Below, piece after piece: positions 1 to 7,056 of a DNA stretch of 21,104 nucleotides. The position numbers and the translations under genes were made by a program. Position 1 is the stretch's first letter. The number at the start of each line of letters is the position of its first letter. The notes under the pieces are model-generated. The model saw nothing but the letters and a program-made list of their open reading frames with translations, did no database searches and was not told where the DNA came from. Source of the stretch: SHLQ01 sp964562985 (GTDB lineage Bacteria; Actinomycetota; Acidimicrobiia; Acidimicrobiales; SHLQ01); the NCBI GenBank assembly GCA_964562985.1, contig CAZLWE010000063.1:1-21104 (forward strand), written 5' to 3'.

Positions 1-530
1 CCGGTCTTGCGGTCGCCGATGATCAGCTCTCGCTGGCCACGGCCGATCGGGATCAGCGAGTCGATCGACTTGATGCCGGTCTGCATTGGAGTATCTACTG
101 GCTGACGACCAATGATGCCCGGTGCCTGAATCTCCATGAGACGTGGCTTGGTTCCGGTGAGCGGACCCTTGCCGTCGATTGGCTCTCCGAGCGAGTCAAC
201 GACACGTCCGAGCACACCGTCGCCGACGGGGACCGATAAAATTCTGCCGGTCGAACGTACTGGCTGGCCTTCTTCGATGCCGTCGGTCGAGCCGAGGAGT
301 ACGGCACCGATCGAGTCTTCGTCGAGGTTGAGTGCGAGGCCGACAGCGCCGTTCTCGAACTCGAGCATCTCGTTTACCGCGGCTTCTGGAAGACCCGAGA
401 CACGAGCGATACCGTCGCCTACTTCGAGGACGCGGCCGACCTGGGTGGCCGAGACGTCTGCGGAGAAGTTCTCGATGTTCTTGCGGAGTGCTGCTGCGAT
501 GTCTTCGGTGTTGATTGTGAGATCAGACAT
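1..530 (-). CDS. atpA: F0F1 ATP synthase subunit alpha (N-terminal part, cut by window edge)
   Basis: This is the non-catalytic nucleotide-binding alpha subunit of the F1 headpiece, on the cytoplasmic face of the membrane. The 176 visible residues run from MSDLTINTEDIAAALRKNIE through the beta-barrel domain (GRVLEVGDGIARVSGLPEA) and the segment GQPVRSTGRILSVPVGDGVLGRVVD, read in pieces. They end at IGRGQRELIIGDRKT, that is, at the start of the Walker A loop. Full-length family members have about 500-550 residues, so roughly the first third is present and the rest lies left of base 1. The ATG at 530 is preceded by a purine-rich AAGAAGAG about 5 nt upstream. It follows atpH by 50 nt in the same operon. 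Nothing looks damaged; the truncation is only the window limit. Confidence 0.97.
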   Translation of the reverse strand, partial: MSDLTINTEDIAAALRKNIENFSADVSATQVGRVLEVGDGIARVSGLPEAAVNEMLEFENGAVGLALNLDEDSIGAVLLGSTDGIEEGQPVRSTGRILSVPVGDGVLGRVVDSLGEPIDGKGPLTGTKPRLMEIQAPGIIGRQPVDTPMQTGIKSIDSLIPIGRGQRELIIGDRKT

Positions 531-580
531 GGTTGCTCTTCTTGTTCAGTGGTGACTAATAGTGGGATGCGTACTGCTCG

Positions 581-1105
581 CTAAGCGAGCGTCTCGCGCA
601 TCTGGTTAAGACGGCGACGGACACTGCCGTCGATTACGGTGTCGTCGATTTGAGTTACGAGTCCGCCTACGACCGACGGATCGATCGTGATGCGGGCGGT
701 GACCGGGCGGCCGACCTTGTCCGACAGAGCCTTCTCAAGGCGAGCGACCTGATCGTCGCTCAGCTCAACGGCGGAACGGACGTCGGCATAAGCCGCACCG
801 CGACCGCCTGCGATCTTTGAAGACATCGCTCGGGCGATTTCAGGAAGATCACCGGCGCGTCCGGCGCCGACGATCATCGAGATCGCTGCGGTCGAGGCCT
901 TGGAGGCCTTACCGGCGAGCAGGTCTTCGACGACCTGTTGACGGCTCGACGCTGGAAGCGACGAATCCGAAAGGTTGTTCTGCAGTTCGGGCGAACCAGC
1001 TACTGCGTTCGCGAACGCATGCAGGTTTGCTTCGAGAGCCATCGGGTCGCCTTCGGCATTGCCTAGGGCGATCAGGGCGTCTGCGTAGTAATCAGCGCGA
1101 CTCAT
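581..1105 (-). CDS. atpH: F0F1 ATP synthase subunit delta
   Basis: Delta is the peripheral-stalk subunit that clamps the b subunits to the top of the alpha3-beta3 ring. The 174-residue product has the usual length for a stand-alone delta. It shows the N-terminal helical bundle (YADALIALGNAEGD) and the C-terminal family signature with VGRPVTARITIDPSVVGGLV followed by DDTVIDGSVRRRLNQMRETL. In mycobacteria delta is fused to a b-type domain; here it is separate and short, so there is no such fusion. Its ATG overlaps the atpF stop (ATGA at 1102-1105), implying translational coupling. atpA follows 50 nt downstream. Confidence 0.96.
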   Translation of the reverse strand: MSRADYYADALIALGNAEGDPMALEANLHAFANAVAGSPELQNNLSDSSLPASSRQQVVEDLLAGKASKASTAAISMIVGAGRAGDLPEIARAMSSKIAGGRGAAYADVRSAVELSDDQVARLEKALSDKVGRPVTARITIDPSVVGGLVTQIDDTVIDGSVRRRLNQMRETLA

Positions 1106-1626
1106 GTGGCGTTCACCTGCTCGATGTAGCGATCGATCAGGTCCGATTGGGTGGCCTGATCAAGGTTGGCGTTCACAACCGATTCGGTAGCTGCTGCGGC
1201 TTGAGCGGCGGCAGCGGCTTGAATGTCGGCAGATGCTTGGCCTGTCGAGGCGCTGAGTTCGGCGTTTGCCTTGCCCTTTGCATCGACGGCGTCGGCATCG
1301 GCACGAGCGATGAGATCGGTCTTTACCTTTGCGGCGGTCTCTTGAGCCTCAGAGGTGATACGAGCTTGTTCTTCTTCGGCTGATCCGAGCTTTGAGCGGA
1401 GCGCGCTCAATTCGGCTTCAGCGTCGACACGAGCACGCTCGGCTTCGACCAGCTCGTCGCGAATTCGTTCGGAGCGGGCGGCGAGACCCTTCTTCATCAA
1501 CGGCAGCACCTTGACGATGAGCGCAAGGAAGACGACACCAAAGGCAGCCGCCGACCAGGCGAACTCCAAGATGTCGGCAGGAAAGAAGCGGCCGTTTGGC
1601 CCTTCAGCAGCAAATAATCCAATCAC
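1102..1626 (-). CDS. atpF: F0F1 ATP synthase subunit b (second b-type gene)
   Basis: This is a membrane-anchored peripheral-stalk subunit linking F0 to F1. The product (174 aa) has one transmembrane helix at about residues 21-42, a short basic stretch (MKKGLAARSERIRDEL), then a long Ala/Glu-rich coiled coil to the C-terminus. That is the classic b layout. It starts with GTG at 1626, which overlaps the TGA of the preceding b-type gene (GTGA), so start and coupling agree. It is the second of two adjacent b-like genes. The pair probably forms a b/b' heterodimer as in photosynthetic bacteria, but this is inferred from gene order and topology alone. Near the N-terminus it carries LFAAEG, resembling the starts of the a and b' products. 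Confidence 0.93.
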   Translation of the reverse strand: MIGLFAAEGPNGRFFPADILEFAWSAAAFGVVFLALIVKVLPLMKKGLAARSERIRDELVEAERARVDAEAELSALRSKLGSAEEEQARITSEAQETAAKVKTDLIARADADAVDAKGKANAELSASTGQASADIQAAAAAQAAAATESVVNANLDQATQSDLIDRYIEQVNAT

Positions 1627-2210
1627 TGGTTGCCTCCATCGAGAGCCGAGTCGATCGCGTTCTGCTGAGCAGAGCGGTCGAGATCCTTACCGAGCACAGC
1701 TGATGCGGCGGCTACGGCGATATCGCCGACGTCGCCTCGCATCGAAGCCAATGCGGTGTTTCGTGACTCGTCGAGTCCACCGGCTACCTCGGACTTCTCC
1801 GCGGCAACTTCGTTTTGGGCCTCGGCCAACACGTTGGACCGGTACTCGCCGGCCTCGTTGCGTGCGGCGTCGACAATACCGTCGGCTTCAGCTTGTGCTT
1901 CGGCCAGCGATGCGTCGTAGTCAGCTTGCACGTCGACCAGTGCTTGGCGTGCCTTGTCGGCTGCTTCGCGGTCGGCGCTGATCTTCTGTTGACGTTCTTC
2001 ACGCGACTTGAGTAGAGGCGGCAGTAGTACGAACTGCATCAGCGCCCACAACACCAGGAAGGACACGAGTGCCCAGATGATGTGGTTCGGTTCTGGAAGA
2101 ACCGGGTTTGGCGGCGCTTCTTCCTCTTCGGTTTCGCTTCCCTCTTCTTCCTCTGCAAATGCGAGGACGATGACTTCTTCGTCTAGTGAAACTACATATT
2201 CATATTCCAC
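1623..2210 (-). CDS. F0F1 ATP synthase subunit b' (first b-type gene)
   Basis: This is another peripheral-stalk subunit of 195 aa. It has a hydrophobic helix at about 43-63 (HIIWALVSFLVLWALMQF), the LLPPLLKSREERQQKI turn typical of b subunits, and a charged coiled coil. Before the helix lies an unusually acidic segment, EEEEGSETEEEEAPP (about residues 20-34), not normally seen in b. The start is a GTG at 2210, chosen because AAGGAG lies 9 nt upstream and there is no in-frame ATG nearby. The stop overlaps the GTG of the next b gene. It is 49 nt downstream of atpE. Assignment to the b/b' family is firm; which of the two copies is b and which b' is arbitrary. Confidence 0.9.
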   Translation of the reverse strand: MEYEYVVSLDEEVIVLAFAEEEEGSETEEEEAPPNPVLPEPNHIIWALVSFLVLWALMQFVLLPPLLKSREERQQKISADREAADKARQALVDVQADYDASLAEAQAEADGIVDAARNEAGEYRSNVLAEAQNEVAAEKSEVAGGLDESRNTALASMRGDVGDIAVAAASAVLGKDLDRSAQQNAIDSALDGGNQ

Positions 2211-2259
2211 AGTTGACTGCTCCTTTCTGTACGACCGATCGAACCCGAATCGGGGTTGA

Positions 2260-2517
2260 TCAGGCGAACTTCAGGAGAATGAAGACAACGAAGCCGATGA
2301 GGGCGATTGCCTCGGTGAATGCCACACCGAGGAACATCGTGGTCTGTACTTGACCAGCTGCCTCGGGCTGACGGGCGATGGCCTGGACGGATTGGCCGAC
2401 CAAGTAACCGATTCCGATGCCAGGACCGATTGCTGCGAGGCCGTAGGCGAAACCTGCGCCTTCGGCAGCGGCAACATTTTGGTCAACCTGGGCGAGAATC
2501 TGTGCTGCGATGCTCAT
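2260..2517 (-). CDS. atpE: F0F1 ATP synthase subunit c (rotor ring proteolipid)
   Basis: This 85-residue hairpin of two transmembrane helices forms the rotating c ring. Helix 1 carries the glycine motif GPGIGIGYLVG (31-41), the polar loop has ARQPEA (48-53), and helix 2 has the ion-carrying carboxylate Glu69 in AFTEAIALIG. The residue after Glu is Ala, not Ser/Thr, so the site looks proton- rather than sodium-type (inference). A longer in-frame reading exists upstream, but the ATG at 2517 gives the standard length and has AAGGAG about 10 nt upstream, so I take that start. About 142 nt of non-coding sequence separates it from atpB, the largest gap within this operon. No terminator is visible there. 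Confidence 0.96.
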   Translation of the reverse strand: MSIAAQILAQVDQNVAAAEGAGFAYGLAAIGPGIGIGYLVGQSVQAIARQPEAAGQVQTTMFLGVAFTEAIALIGFVVFILLKFA

Positions 2518-2659
2518 TTTGGGATTGCTCCTTGTTCTAACGAGAGGTCTTTCGACCTCCTCGATGTTTTTCGGTGAGGTCCGGCGACCTCGTCGATCTG
2601 TTGTTGTTGGGTGAATACGGACTAGTGAACTGGACTGCGCCGAGCTACTGAGCGGTGGC

Positions 2660-3445
2660 TTAGTGAGCTGGGTGCAAGGCGCCACCGATGTACACGGCGG
2701 CGAGAATGGTGAATACGAATGCCTGAATGAAGGACACGAAGACCTCGAAGGCGGTGAAGGCGATCAGGCCACCGAAAGCGAAGGGCCAGATGATCAAGAG
2801 GAATCCGCCGAACGTCGAGATCGTGAGGACCGAGAACGTTACGAGCAGGATGTGGCCAGCCAACATGTTTGCGAACAGACGCACGCTGTGGCTGAACGGA
2901 CGAAGCAGGAACGTCGAGAGCAACTCGATGAAGCCCACCAACGGGCGCAAGAAGACCGGGACGTTTGGCGGCCACGCAATGTCTTTGACATAGCTAAATC
3001 CGTTGTGCTTGATTCCGACGCCGGTGAATACCACCAACGTGATCAGTGCCAGCACCAGTGGACCACCCATACGGCCGTTGGCCGGCATCTGGAAGAACGG
3101 GATGACCTCGGTGATGTTTCCGATGAACACGAAGACGAAGAATGACAGCAACAGCGACAGGTACGGCAATCCGTCTGGGCCGATGGCTGGAAGGATGATC
3201 TGGGTCTCAACAAACTCGATGACGCTCTCAGCGATTCCGCGGATACCGGTAGGCACCAAGCTCTTTTGCTGGGAGGCCATGATGAACACGACAGCGGGGA
3301 TCAACGCACCGAGTATGTGCGTGAGTCCGATCTTGTCGATATCGAGCACTCCGCCGAGCCTGAGTATGGGCTCCCATTCGATCAGGTTCGACAGCGATGG
3401 GAAGGCGAGACCTCCGCCTTCAGCTTCAGCGGCAAACAACAGCAT
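2660..3445 (-). CDS. atpB: F0F1 ATP synthase subunit a (proton channel stator)
   Basis: Subunit a provides the two proton half-channels next to the c ring. The product has 261 aa and five to six membrane segments. The essential arginine is Arg189 in SHSVRLFANMLAGH. Other conserved parts are FIGNITEVIPFF (107-118) and the C-terminal QAFVFTILAAVYIGGAL. The ATG at 3445 shares one base with the stop of the upstream atpI-like gene (TGATG), and AGGAG sits 8 nt before it. Both agree with this start and with coupled translation. The N-terminus MLLFAAEAEGG resembles those of the two b-type subunits. Confidence 0.96.
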   Translation of the reverse strand: MLLFAAEAEGGGLAFPSLSNLIEWEPILRLGGVLDIDKIGLTHILGALIPAVVFIMASQQKSLVPTGIRGIAESVIEFVETQIILPAIGPDGLPYLSLLLSFFVFVFIGNITEVIPFFQMPANGRMGGPLVLALITLVVFTGVGIKHNGFSYVKDIAWPPNVPVFLRPLVGFIELLSTFLLRPFSHSVRLFANMLAGHILLVTFSVLTISTFGGFLLIIWPFAFGGLIAFTAFEVFVSFIQAFVFTILAAVYIGGALHPAH

Positions 3446-3954
3446 CAGGTGAGCTCCTGGAGGTTCGAGTCGGACGCCTCAGGCGACGACGCGTGATTGA
3501 TTGGCAACTTGGTGGTGGGCTTGAGGCCAGGGTTGGCCAACGACCCGGAGATGAATCGCATCTCCCAGAACAACAAACCGACGTGGGCGACGATGAGCGT
3601 CAGCCCGAGTGCGACGAGGTTCACCCACGCGGCTTCGCGAACGACCAGCACCGCAACGGTGATGATACTGAGCCGGGTGAAGAACCCGAACACGGCAGCA
3701 GCTCCCATCGCAGCGGCGGATATGCGTCCGGCGTATGCGAGCATGAAGGCGGCCATAAGGAAGTTGATAGCGACGAGCACCAAGCCGTACGCAACCGAGT
3801 AGGCGCCCTGGGATCCCCAGATCAATACGCCGACCACAATGCCGATCGGCGCCAGAATGGCTCCACGTCGAACGAGGTCCTTCGCGATGTCCACAACGGG
3901 TGCTGGGCCTTCAAGACGCAACAGGTTCGGATCGTGCTCGACGGGGCGCTTCAT
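3445..3954 (-). CDS. AtpI-like membrane protein (ATP synthase accessory subunit I)
   Basis: This is a small hydrophobic protein (169 aa) with four probable membrane helices (about 32-47, 52-74, 80-105, 110-130) between a charged N-terminus and a polar C-tail. Size, topology and position directly before atpB match the AtpI/ATP synthase I family, thought to help c-ring assembly or Mg2+ supply, as known from other bacteria. Sequence in this family is poorly conserved, so position carries much of the call. It is coupled at both ends: its ATG overlaps the stop of the upstream atpZ-like gene (ATGA at 3951-3954), and its stop overlaps the atpB start. Confidence 0.75.
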   Translation of the reverse strand: MKRPVEHDPNLLRLEGPAPVVDIAKDLVRRGAILAPIGIVVGVLIWGSQGAYSVAYGLVLVAINFLMAAFMLAYAGRISAAAMGAAAVFGFFTRLSIITVAVLVVREAAWVNLVALGLTLIVAHVGLLFWEMRFISGSLANPGLKPTTKLPINHASSPEASDSNLQELT

Positions 3955-4391
3955 GGCGCAATACGTCCTGGTCGTTGTTCGCTGAAGTCGATCTTGGTTT
4001 CGATCTCGACGCGCTCTACACGCGCGAAAGAACGACGAACCAATGGGGCGGCTTCGTTTTGCCCGGCGTGCTTCTCAAGGCGTTTCGCGTTCTCGATCTC
4101 CATCGCTGCTTGATAGCGGTAGTACTGGTTCGCAACCGAACCGACCAACCCGAGCACGACGCCGATGATGAGAAAGAGCGGCACGGTTCCGATGGCGCTG
4201 TCGAGCAGCCAACCAAAGCCACCGATGATCACGGGCGAAAGGGCGATCTCATAGCCACCATGGCCTCGCCACATTCCCTCGCGCAGCGCCTTCTCATGGG
4301 GTCGGGGATTATCGCCGATGACACCGGCGACCGCCTCGTCATTTCTCCCCAAATCCTGCTGCACGTACGTAACCCGTCTCTCCAAACCCAT
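3951..4391 (-). CDS. AtpZ/AtpI-type two-helix membrane protein, first gene of atp operon
   Basis: The 146-aa product has two predicted membrane helices, about 49-64 and 70-88. The pattern GWLLDSAIGTVPLFLIIGVV followed by a glycine turn and NQYYRY is typical of the AtpZ family (putative F0F1 assembly or Mg2+/Ca2+ transport factor). The flanking regions are charged. It is the first gene of the operon and overlaps the atpI-like gene by 4 nt. The start is uncertain: the ATG at 4391 has no clear ribosome-binding site. An internal ATG at 4274 (Met40) would remove most of the polar N-terminus but keep both helices. A promoter candidate just upstream (4417-4445) favours the 4391 start. Confidence 0.7.
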   Translation of the reverse strand: MGLERRVTYVQQDLGRNDEAVAGVIGDNPRPHEKALREGMWRGHGGYEIALSPVIIGGFGWLLDSAIGTVPLFLIIGVVLGLVGSVANQYYRYQAAMEIENAKRLEKHAGQNEAAPLVRRSFARVERVEIETKIDFSEQRPGRIAP

Positions 4392-4416
4392 TACGAGCTT
4401 GTGAACCGTTTCTCAA

Positions 4417-4445
4417 AGTATCCGGAAGTTAGGAATAAATTCCAA
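4417..4445 (-). promoter_or_regulatory. Candidate promoter of the atp operon
   Basis: Read on the minus strand, TTGGAA (4440-4445) and GATACT (4417-4422) are separated by 17 bp. Each matches the sigma70-type consensus at 4 of 6 positions. Transcription would begin near 4410 and give a leader of only about 20 nt before the atpZ-like ATG at 4391. Weak boxes by themselves prove little; position and ideal spacing are the support. Confidence 0.35.
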
Positions 4446-4536
4446 CTTTGCCACCGGAGAATCTATAACGATTGTCACACCTTGCGCGCTCATAGCCGAA
4501 AGCTTTTTACTTTCGCGCAGGCTACGGCCGTGCTGT

Positions 4537-4550
4537 AGGAAAATTTTCCT
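4537..4550. promoter_or_regulatory. 14-bp perfect palindrome AGGAAAATTTTCCT (possible operator)
   Basis: A perfect inverted repeat without spacer lies in the divergent spacer between the atp operon and the SGNH hydrolase gene. It is about 90 bp upstream of the hydrolase ATG and 90 bp from the candidate atp promoter. It is AT-rich in a GC-rich background. Binding of a dimeric regulator is plausible but not shown. Confidence 0.35.
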
Positions 4551-4565
4551 CCATGACCACTCTTT

Positions 4566-4598
4566 GCGGTGCTCTCGACTCATCGTGAGCAGCACCGC
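4566..4598. promoter_or_regulatory. Hairpin in the leader of the SGNH hydrolase gene
   Basis: GCGGTGCT (4566-4573) and AGCACCGC (4591-4598) form an 8-bp perfect stem. Three more pairs, CTC with GAG, can be added after a one-base bulge, leaving a 10-nt loop. There is no T tract on either strand, so it does not look like a simple intrinsic terminator. It may be a 5'-leader structure or a regulator site, 40 nt before the ATG at 4639. Confidence 0.35.
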
Positions 4599-4638
4599 GT
4601 GACCGGGACCGCGAATCAAAGCAAACTACGGTGCGTCC

Positions 4639-5769
4639 ATGGCCACCAAGTTGTTCATCGCTCTCACACTTACCGGGGCCCTTCTCGTACCGACTTCCAG
4701 CGCTGGCGCTCAAGCTGATCAGCGCTTGCCGACCGCAGCGGTGTCACTGGGCGACTCCTACATCGCCGGGGAGGCGGGCCGCTGGAGTGGAAACTCACCG
4801 ACTAGTTGGGGCGACCGAGACGGGACCGATCGCGCCGCGAAGCCTCTGCGATTCTTTGGGTATCGCTACGACCTCGCATCGGTCTATGGCGACACGTTCC
4901 AGGCGGGATGCAACCGGTCCGATGTGGCCCCCCTACTCTCCGCCGAGCTCGACGTCGAAGCAACATTCAACCTTGCGTGCGCTGGGGCAACGACGACCAA
5001 TGTGATTGCGGCGAGCAGCGGCGGCCAACCCCACAACGGCGAAATCCCGCAGGTCGACCAATTGCGAACGCTAACCGAGAACTATGACGTCGATGTGGTC
5101 GCACTTTCGATTGGCGGCAACGACCTCGGCTTCTCGGACATCATCATCGATTGTGTGCTTCGGTATACCACGAGCACCCAACGCTCCCCGAACACGTGCG
5201 CCTCCGATCAGAGCGACAACGCGAACGAACGGATGCGCCCGATGATGCGAGGCATAGCCCAGGCGCTTCTCGATATCCACCAGGTCTTCGAAGACATCGG
5301 CGACGACGACTATCGGATCGTCCTACAGGGCTACCCCGTGCCCATTCCTAATGGGGACGACTTCCGCTATCCCGAGGCCGGGTTCGCTCGTACCTTTACC
5401 GGGGGTTGCCCGTTCTGGAACAGCGATGCCGACTGGGCCAACGATCAGCTCCTACCCGCTATCCGCGCCAACCTTGCCGCGGTTGCAGAGGCCTTCGGCG
5501 CCGAATTCCTGGATCTGTCCGACGCGCTCGCCGGTCGTGAAGCGTGCGCCCAGGGCGTTTCCCACGGTGCCGGCCCCAATGCCGAGTGGATCCGCTTTGT
5601 CACTACCGGTATCACTCAAGGCCAAGCAGGCGAGAGTGTGCACCCGAACTTCTACGGACAGCTTGCGATCGGCCGATGCCTCGCGCTGCACGTTGACGCG
5701 AGCCCCGGGGATTCGGTTTGCACCAACACGCCAGGCGCCGGGCCTGAGGCGATGGAACTAACCCGTTAG
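4639..5769 (+). CDS. Secreted SGNH/GDSL-family hydrolase (esterase/lipase-like)
   Basis: This is a 376-aa exported hydrolase, probably acting on ester bonds outside the cell; the substrate is unknown. A signal peptide (MATKLFIALTLTG, cleaved after about SAGA, residues 21-24) leads to block I AVSLGDSY with nucleophile Ser40. The block II glycine is in ACAGATT (113-119), block III is GGND (159-162), and block V is ESVHPN with His335. The residue three before His is Glu332 where Asp is usual. Eight cysteines (91, 114, 172, 187, 257, 303, 347, 361) suggest disulfides, as in extracellular actinobacterial SGNH esterases. The ATG at 4639 lacks a strong ribosome-binding site. The gene faces away from the atp operon and converges on wecA with only 24 nt between their stops. 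No terminator hairpin is visible in that gap. Confidence 0.9.
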   Translation: MATKLFIALTLTGALLVPTSSAGAQADQRLPTAAVSLGDSYIAGEAGRWSGNSPTSWGDRDGTDRAAKPLRFFGYRYDLASVYGDTFQAGCNRSDVAPLLSAELDVEATFNLACAGATTTNVIAASSGGQPHNGEIPQVDQLRTLTENYDVDVVALSIGGNDLGFSDIIIDCVLRYTTSTQRSPNTCASDQSDNANERMRPMMRGIAQALLDIHQVFEDIGDDDYRIVLQGYPVPIPNGDDFRYPEAGFARTFTGGCPFWNSDADWANDQLLPAIRANLAAVAEAFGAEFLDLSDALAGREACAQGVSHGAGPNAEWIRFVTTGITQGQAGESVHPNFYGQLAIGRCLALHVDASPGDSVCTNTPGAGPEAMELTR

Positions 5770-5793
5770 TTCTTCGCCCCGAGTTCTAAAAAG

Positions 5794-6915
5794 CTATTCG
5801 GCGGTGGCCTGTTGGGGTTCGCGACGTCCGACGCCCGGGTTGAAGATCGTGAACAACAAGAGCGCGAAGGCGCCTCCGGCAAAGGGCAAGGCTGCCTCCC
5901 CTGATCGGGTAATGGTGGAGAAAAGCACGACGCCGCACAGCAGCGTCGTCCACGCCCACAGAATCAGAACGGTTCGACGGTGGCCGTGGCCGAGTCGCAT
6001 CAGACGGTGATGCAGATGCTCCTTGTCCGGCGCGGATAGCGACACTCGGCGCGACGCTCGTCGCGCAACCGCGAGCGCCATGTCGACGAGGGGTACCCCG
6101 AGGAGAAGCAACGGAATGATCAGCGGGGCGAAGAAGAAGAAGACCTGGCCAGAAACCGCTTGATCGATACGCCCACCGACGGAAACCGTGGAAGCGGCGA
6201 GCATGAGCCCGAGAAGCAGCGCGCCACTATCGCCCATGAACGTCTTGGCCGGGTGCATGTTGAACGGCAAGAAGCCCAAAGACGCGCCGACGGTCAAGAT
6301 CGCGAGCAGCGGGCCGGGGTTCGATTCGAAGAGCAATCCTTCGCTGCCGAGTTGGATCGAGTACAGGAAGAAGGTTCCCGAGGCAATCGCGACGATTCCG
6401 CCAGCGAGACCATCGAGACCATCGATCAAGTTGATCGCATTCGCGATGACCAGGAGCCAGACCACGGTGAGAACGACCGAGAGGTCAGCAGACAACTGGA
6501 TGAACCCCGTGAACGGCACCCGGAACCACAGCAATGAGACTCCGGCCAGGGCAAGAACGACCCCGGACAACACGATGCCTGCAACCTTCGCCGGAGCAGA
6601 AACCTCGCGGATGTCGTCGAGAAGGCCAACCGCAAAGATGATCAATGCGGCAACGACGACACCGGCGATATCGGAGAAGGACCGGAAGATCGCCTCGAAG
6701 GTACCCATCACCCACGCGGTGATCAGCCCGGCGGCGATACCGCACAACATGGCGAGGCCGCCAAGACTAGGCGTTGGCTGGTCATGAACTTTCCGGGCAC
6801 TCGGCGCGGCGACCGCCCCGACGCGAAAAGCGAGCATTCGAGTAAACGGTGTTGCGAGCAACGTGACTGCGGCGGTCACTGCGCCCACAATCAAGAACTG
6901 CGCTATGCCAGCCAT
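5794..6915 (-). CDS. wecA: Undecaprenyl-phosphate GlcNAc-1-phosphate transferase (WecA/TagO family)
   Basis: This multi-pass membrane enzyme (373 aa, about ten helices) transfers a sugar-1-phosphate, usually GlcNAc-1-P from its UDP form, to undecaprenyl phosphate. That is the first step of a cell-wall glycan. Family motifs are in order: KVHDQPTPSLGG (42-53), LLDD (98-101, Mg2+-binding Asp pair), NAINLIDGLDGLAGG (159-173), FMGDSG (226-231) and the cytoplasmic HLHHR motif (300-304) of the WecA/TagO branch. That last motif separates it from MraY. In mycobacteria the homologue (Rv1302) also lies just before atpI-atpB. Here it lies between glyA and the atp operon, all on the minus strand, with the SGNH gene intervening. 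The sugar substrate is inferred. Confidence 0.9.
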   Translation of the reverse strand: MAGIAQFLIVGAVTAAVTLLATPFTRMLAFRVGAVAAPSARKVHDQPTPSLGGLAMLCGIAAGLITAWVMGTFEAIFRSFSDIAGVVVAALIIFAVGLLDDIREVSAPAKVAGIVLSGVVLALAGVSLLWFRVPFTGFIQLSADLSVVLTVVWLLVIANAINLIDGLDGLAGGIVAIASGTFFLYSIQLGSEGLLFESNPGPLLAILTVGASLGFLPFNMHPAKTFMGDSGALLLGLMLAASTVSVGGRIDQAVSGQVFFFFAPLIIPLLLLGVPLVDMALAVARRASRRVSLSAPDKEHLHHRLMRLGHGHRRTVLILWAWTTLLCGVVLFSTITRSGEAALPFAGGAFALLLFTIFNPGVGRREPQQATAE

Positions 6916-7056
6916 ACCGTTAGTATCGTCCGTTCTGGGGTGCGTTTGACGGATGTCAGACGCACGTCACCCCTACTCCGTTGATTTCTCGGCTGCAGTC
7001 TGCCCGATTTCGCGCCGAACTGACAATATTGACCGAGTGGGTGCCCCGAATCTCCT

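Noticed and set aside
136..1981. Several plus-strand frames of 139-208 codons opposite atpA, atpH and atpF
   Set aside because: They are Arg/Ser/Pro-rich with no recognisable motif, antisense to conserved ATP synthase genes.
2663..3452. Long plus-strand open frames opposite atpB (160 and 149 codons)
   Set aside because: Their products are low-complexity charged or Ser/Thr/Met-rich chains lying antisense to a firm atpB with conserved motifs; they are shadow frames.
3397..4538. Plus-strand frames of 238 and 212 codons opposite the atpI/atpZ-like genes
   Set aside because: Compositionally biased and without motifs; the minus-strand genes have membrane topology, 4-nt overlaps and the right position.
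5770..5793. Bidirectional terminator between the convergent hydrolase and wecA genes
   Set aside because: No stem-loop is present in the 24-bp gap; only a short A run is seen.
6188..6787. 199-codon plus-strand frame opposite wecA
   Set aside because: It is antisense to all wecA motifs, with a Pro/Ser/Thr/Arg-rich product lacking any fold signature.
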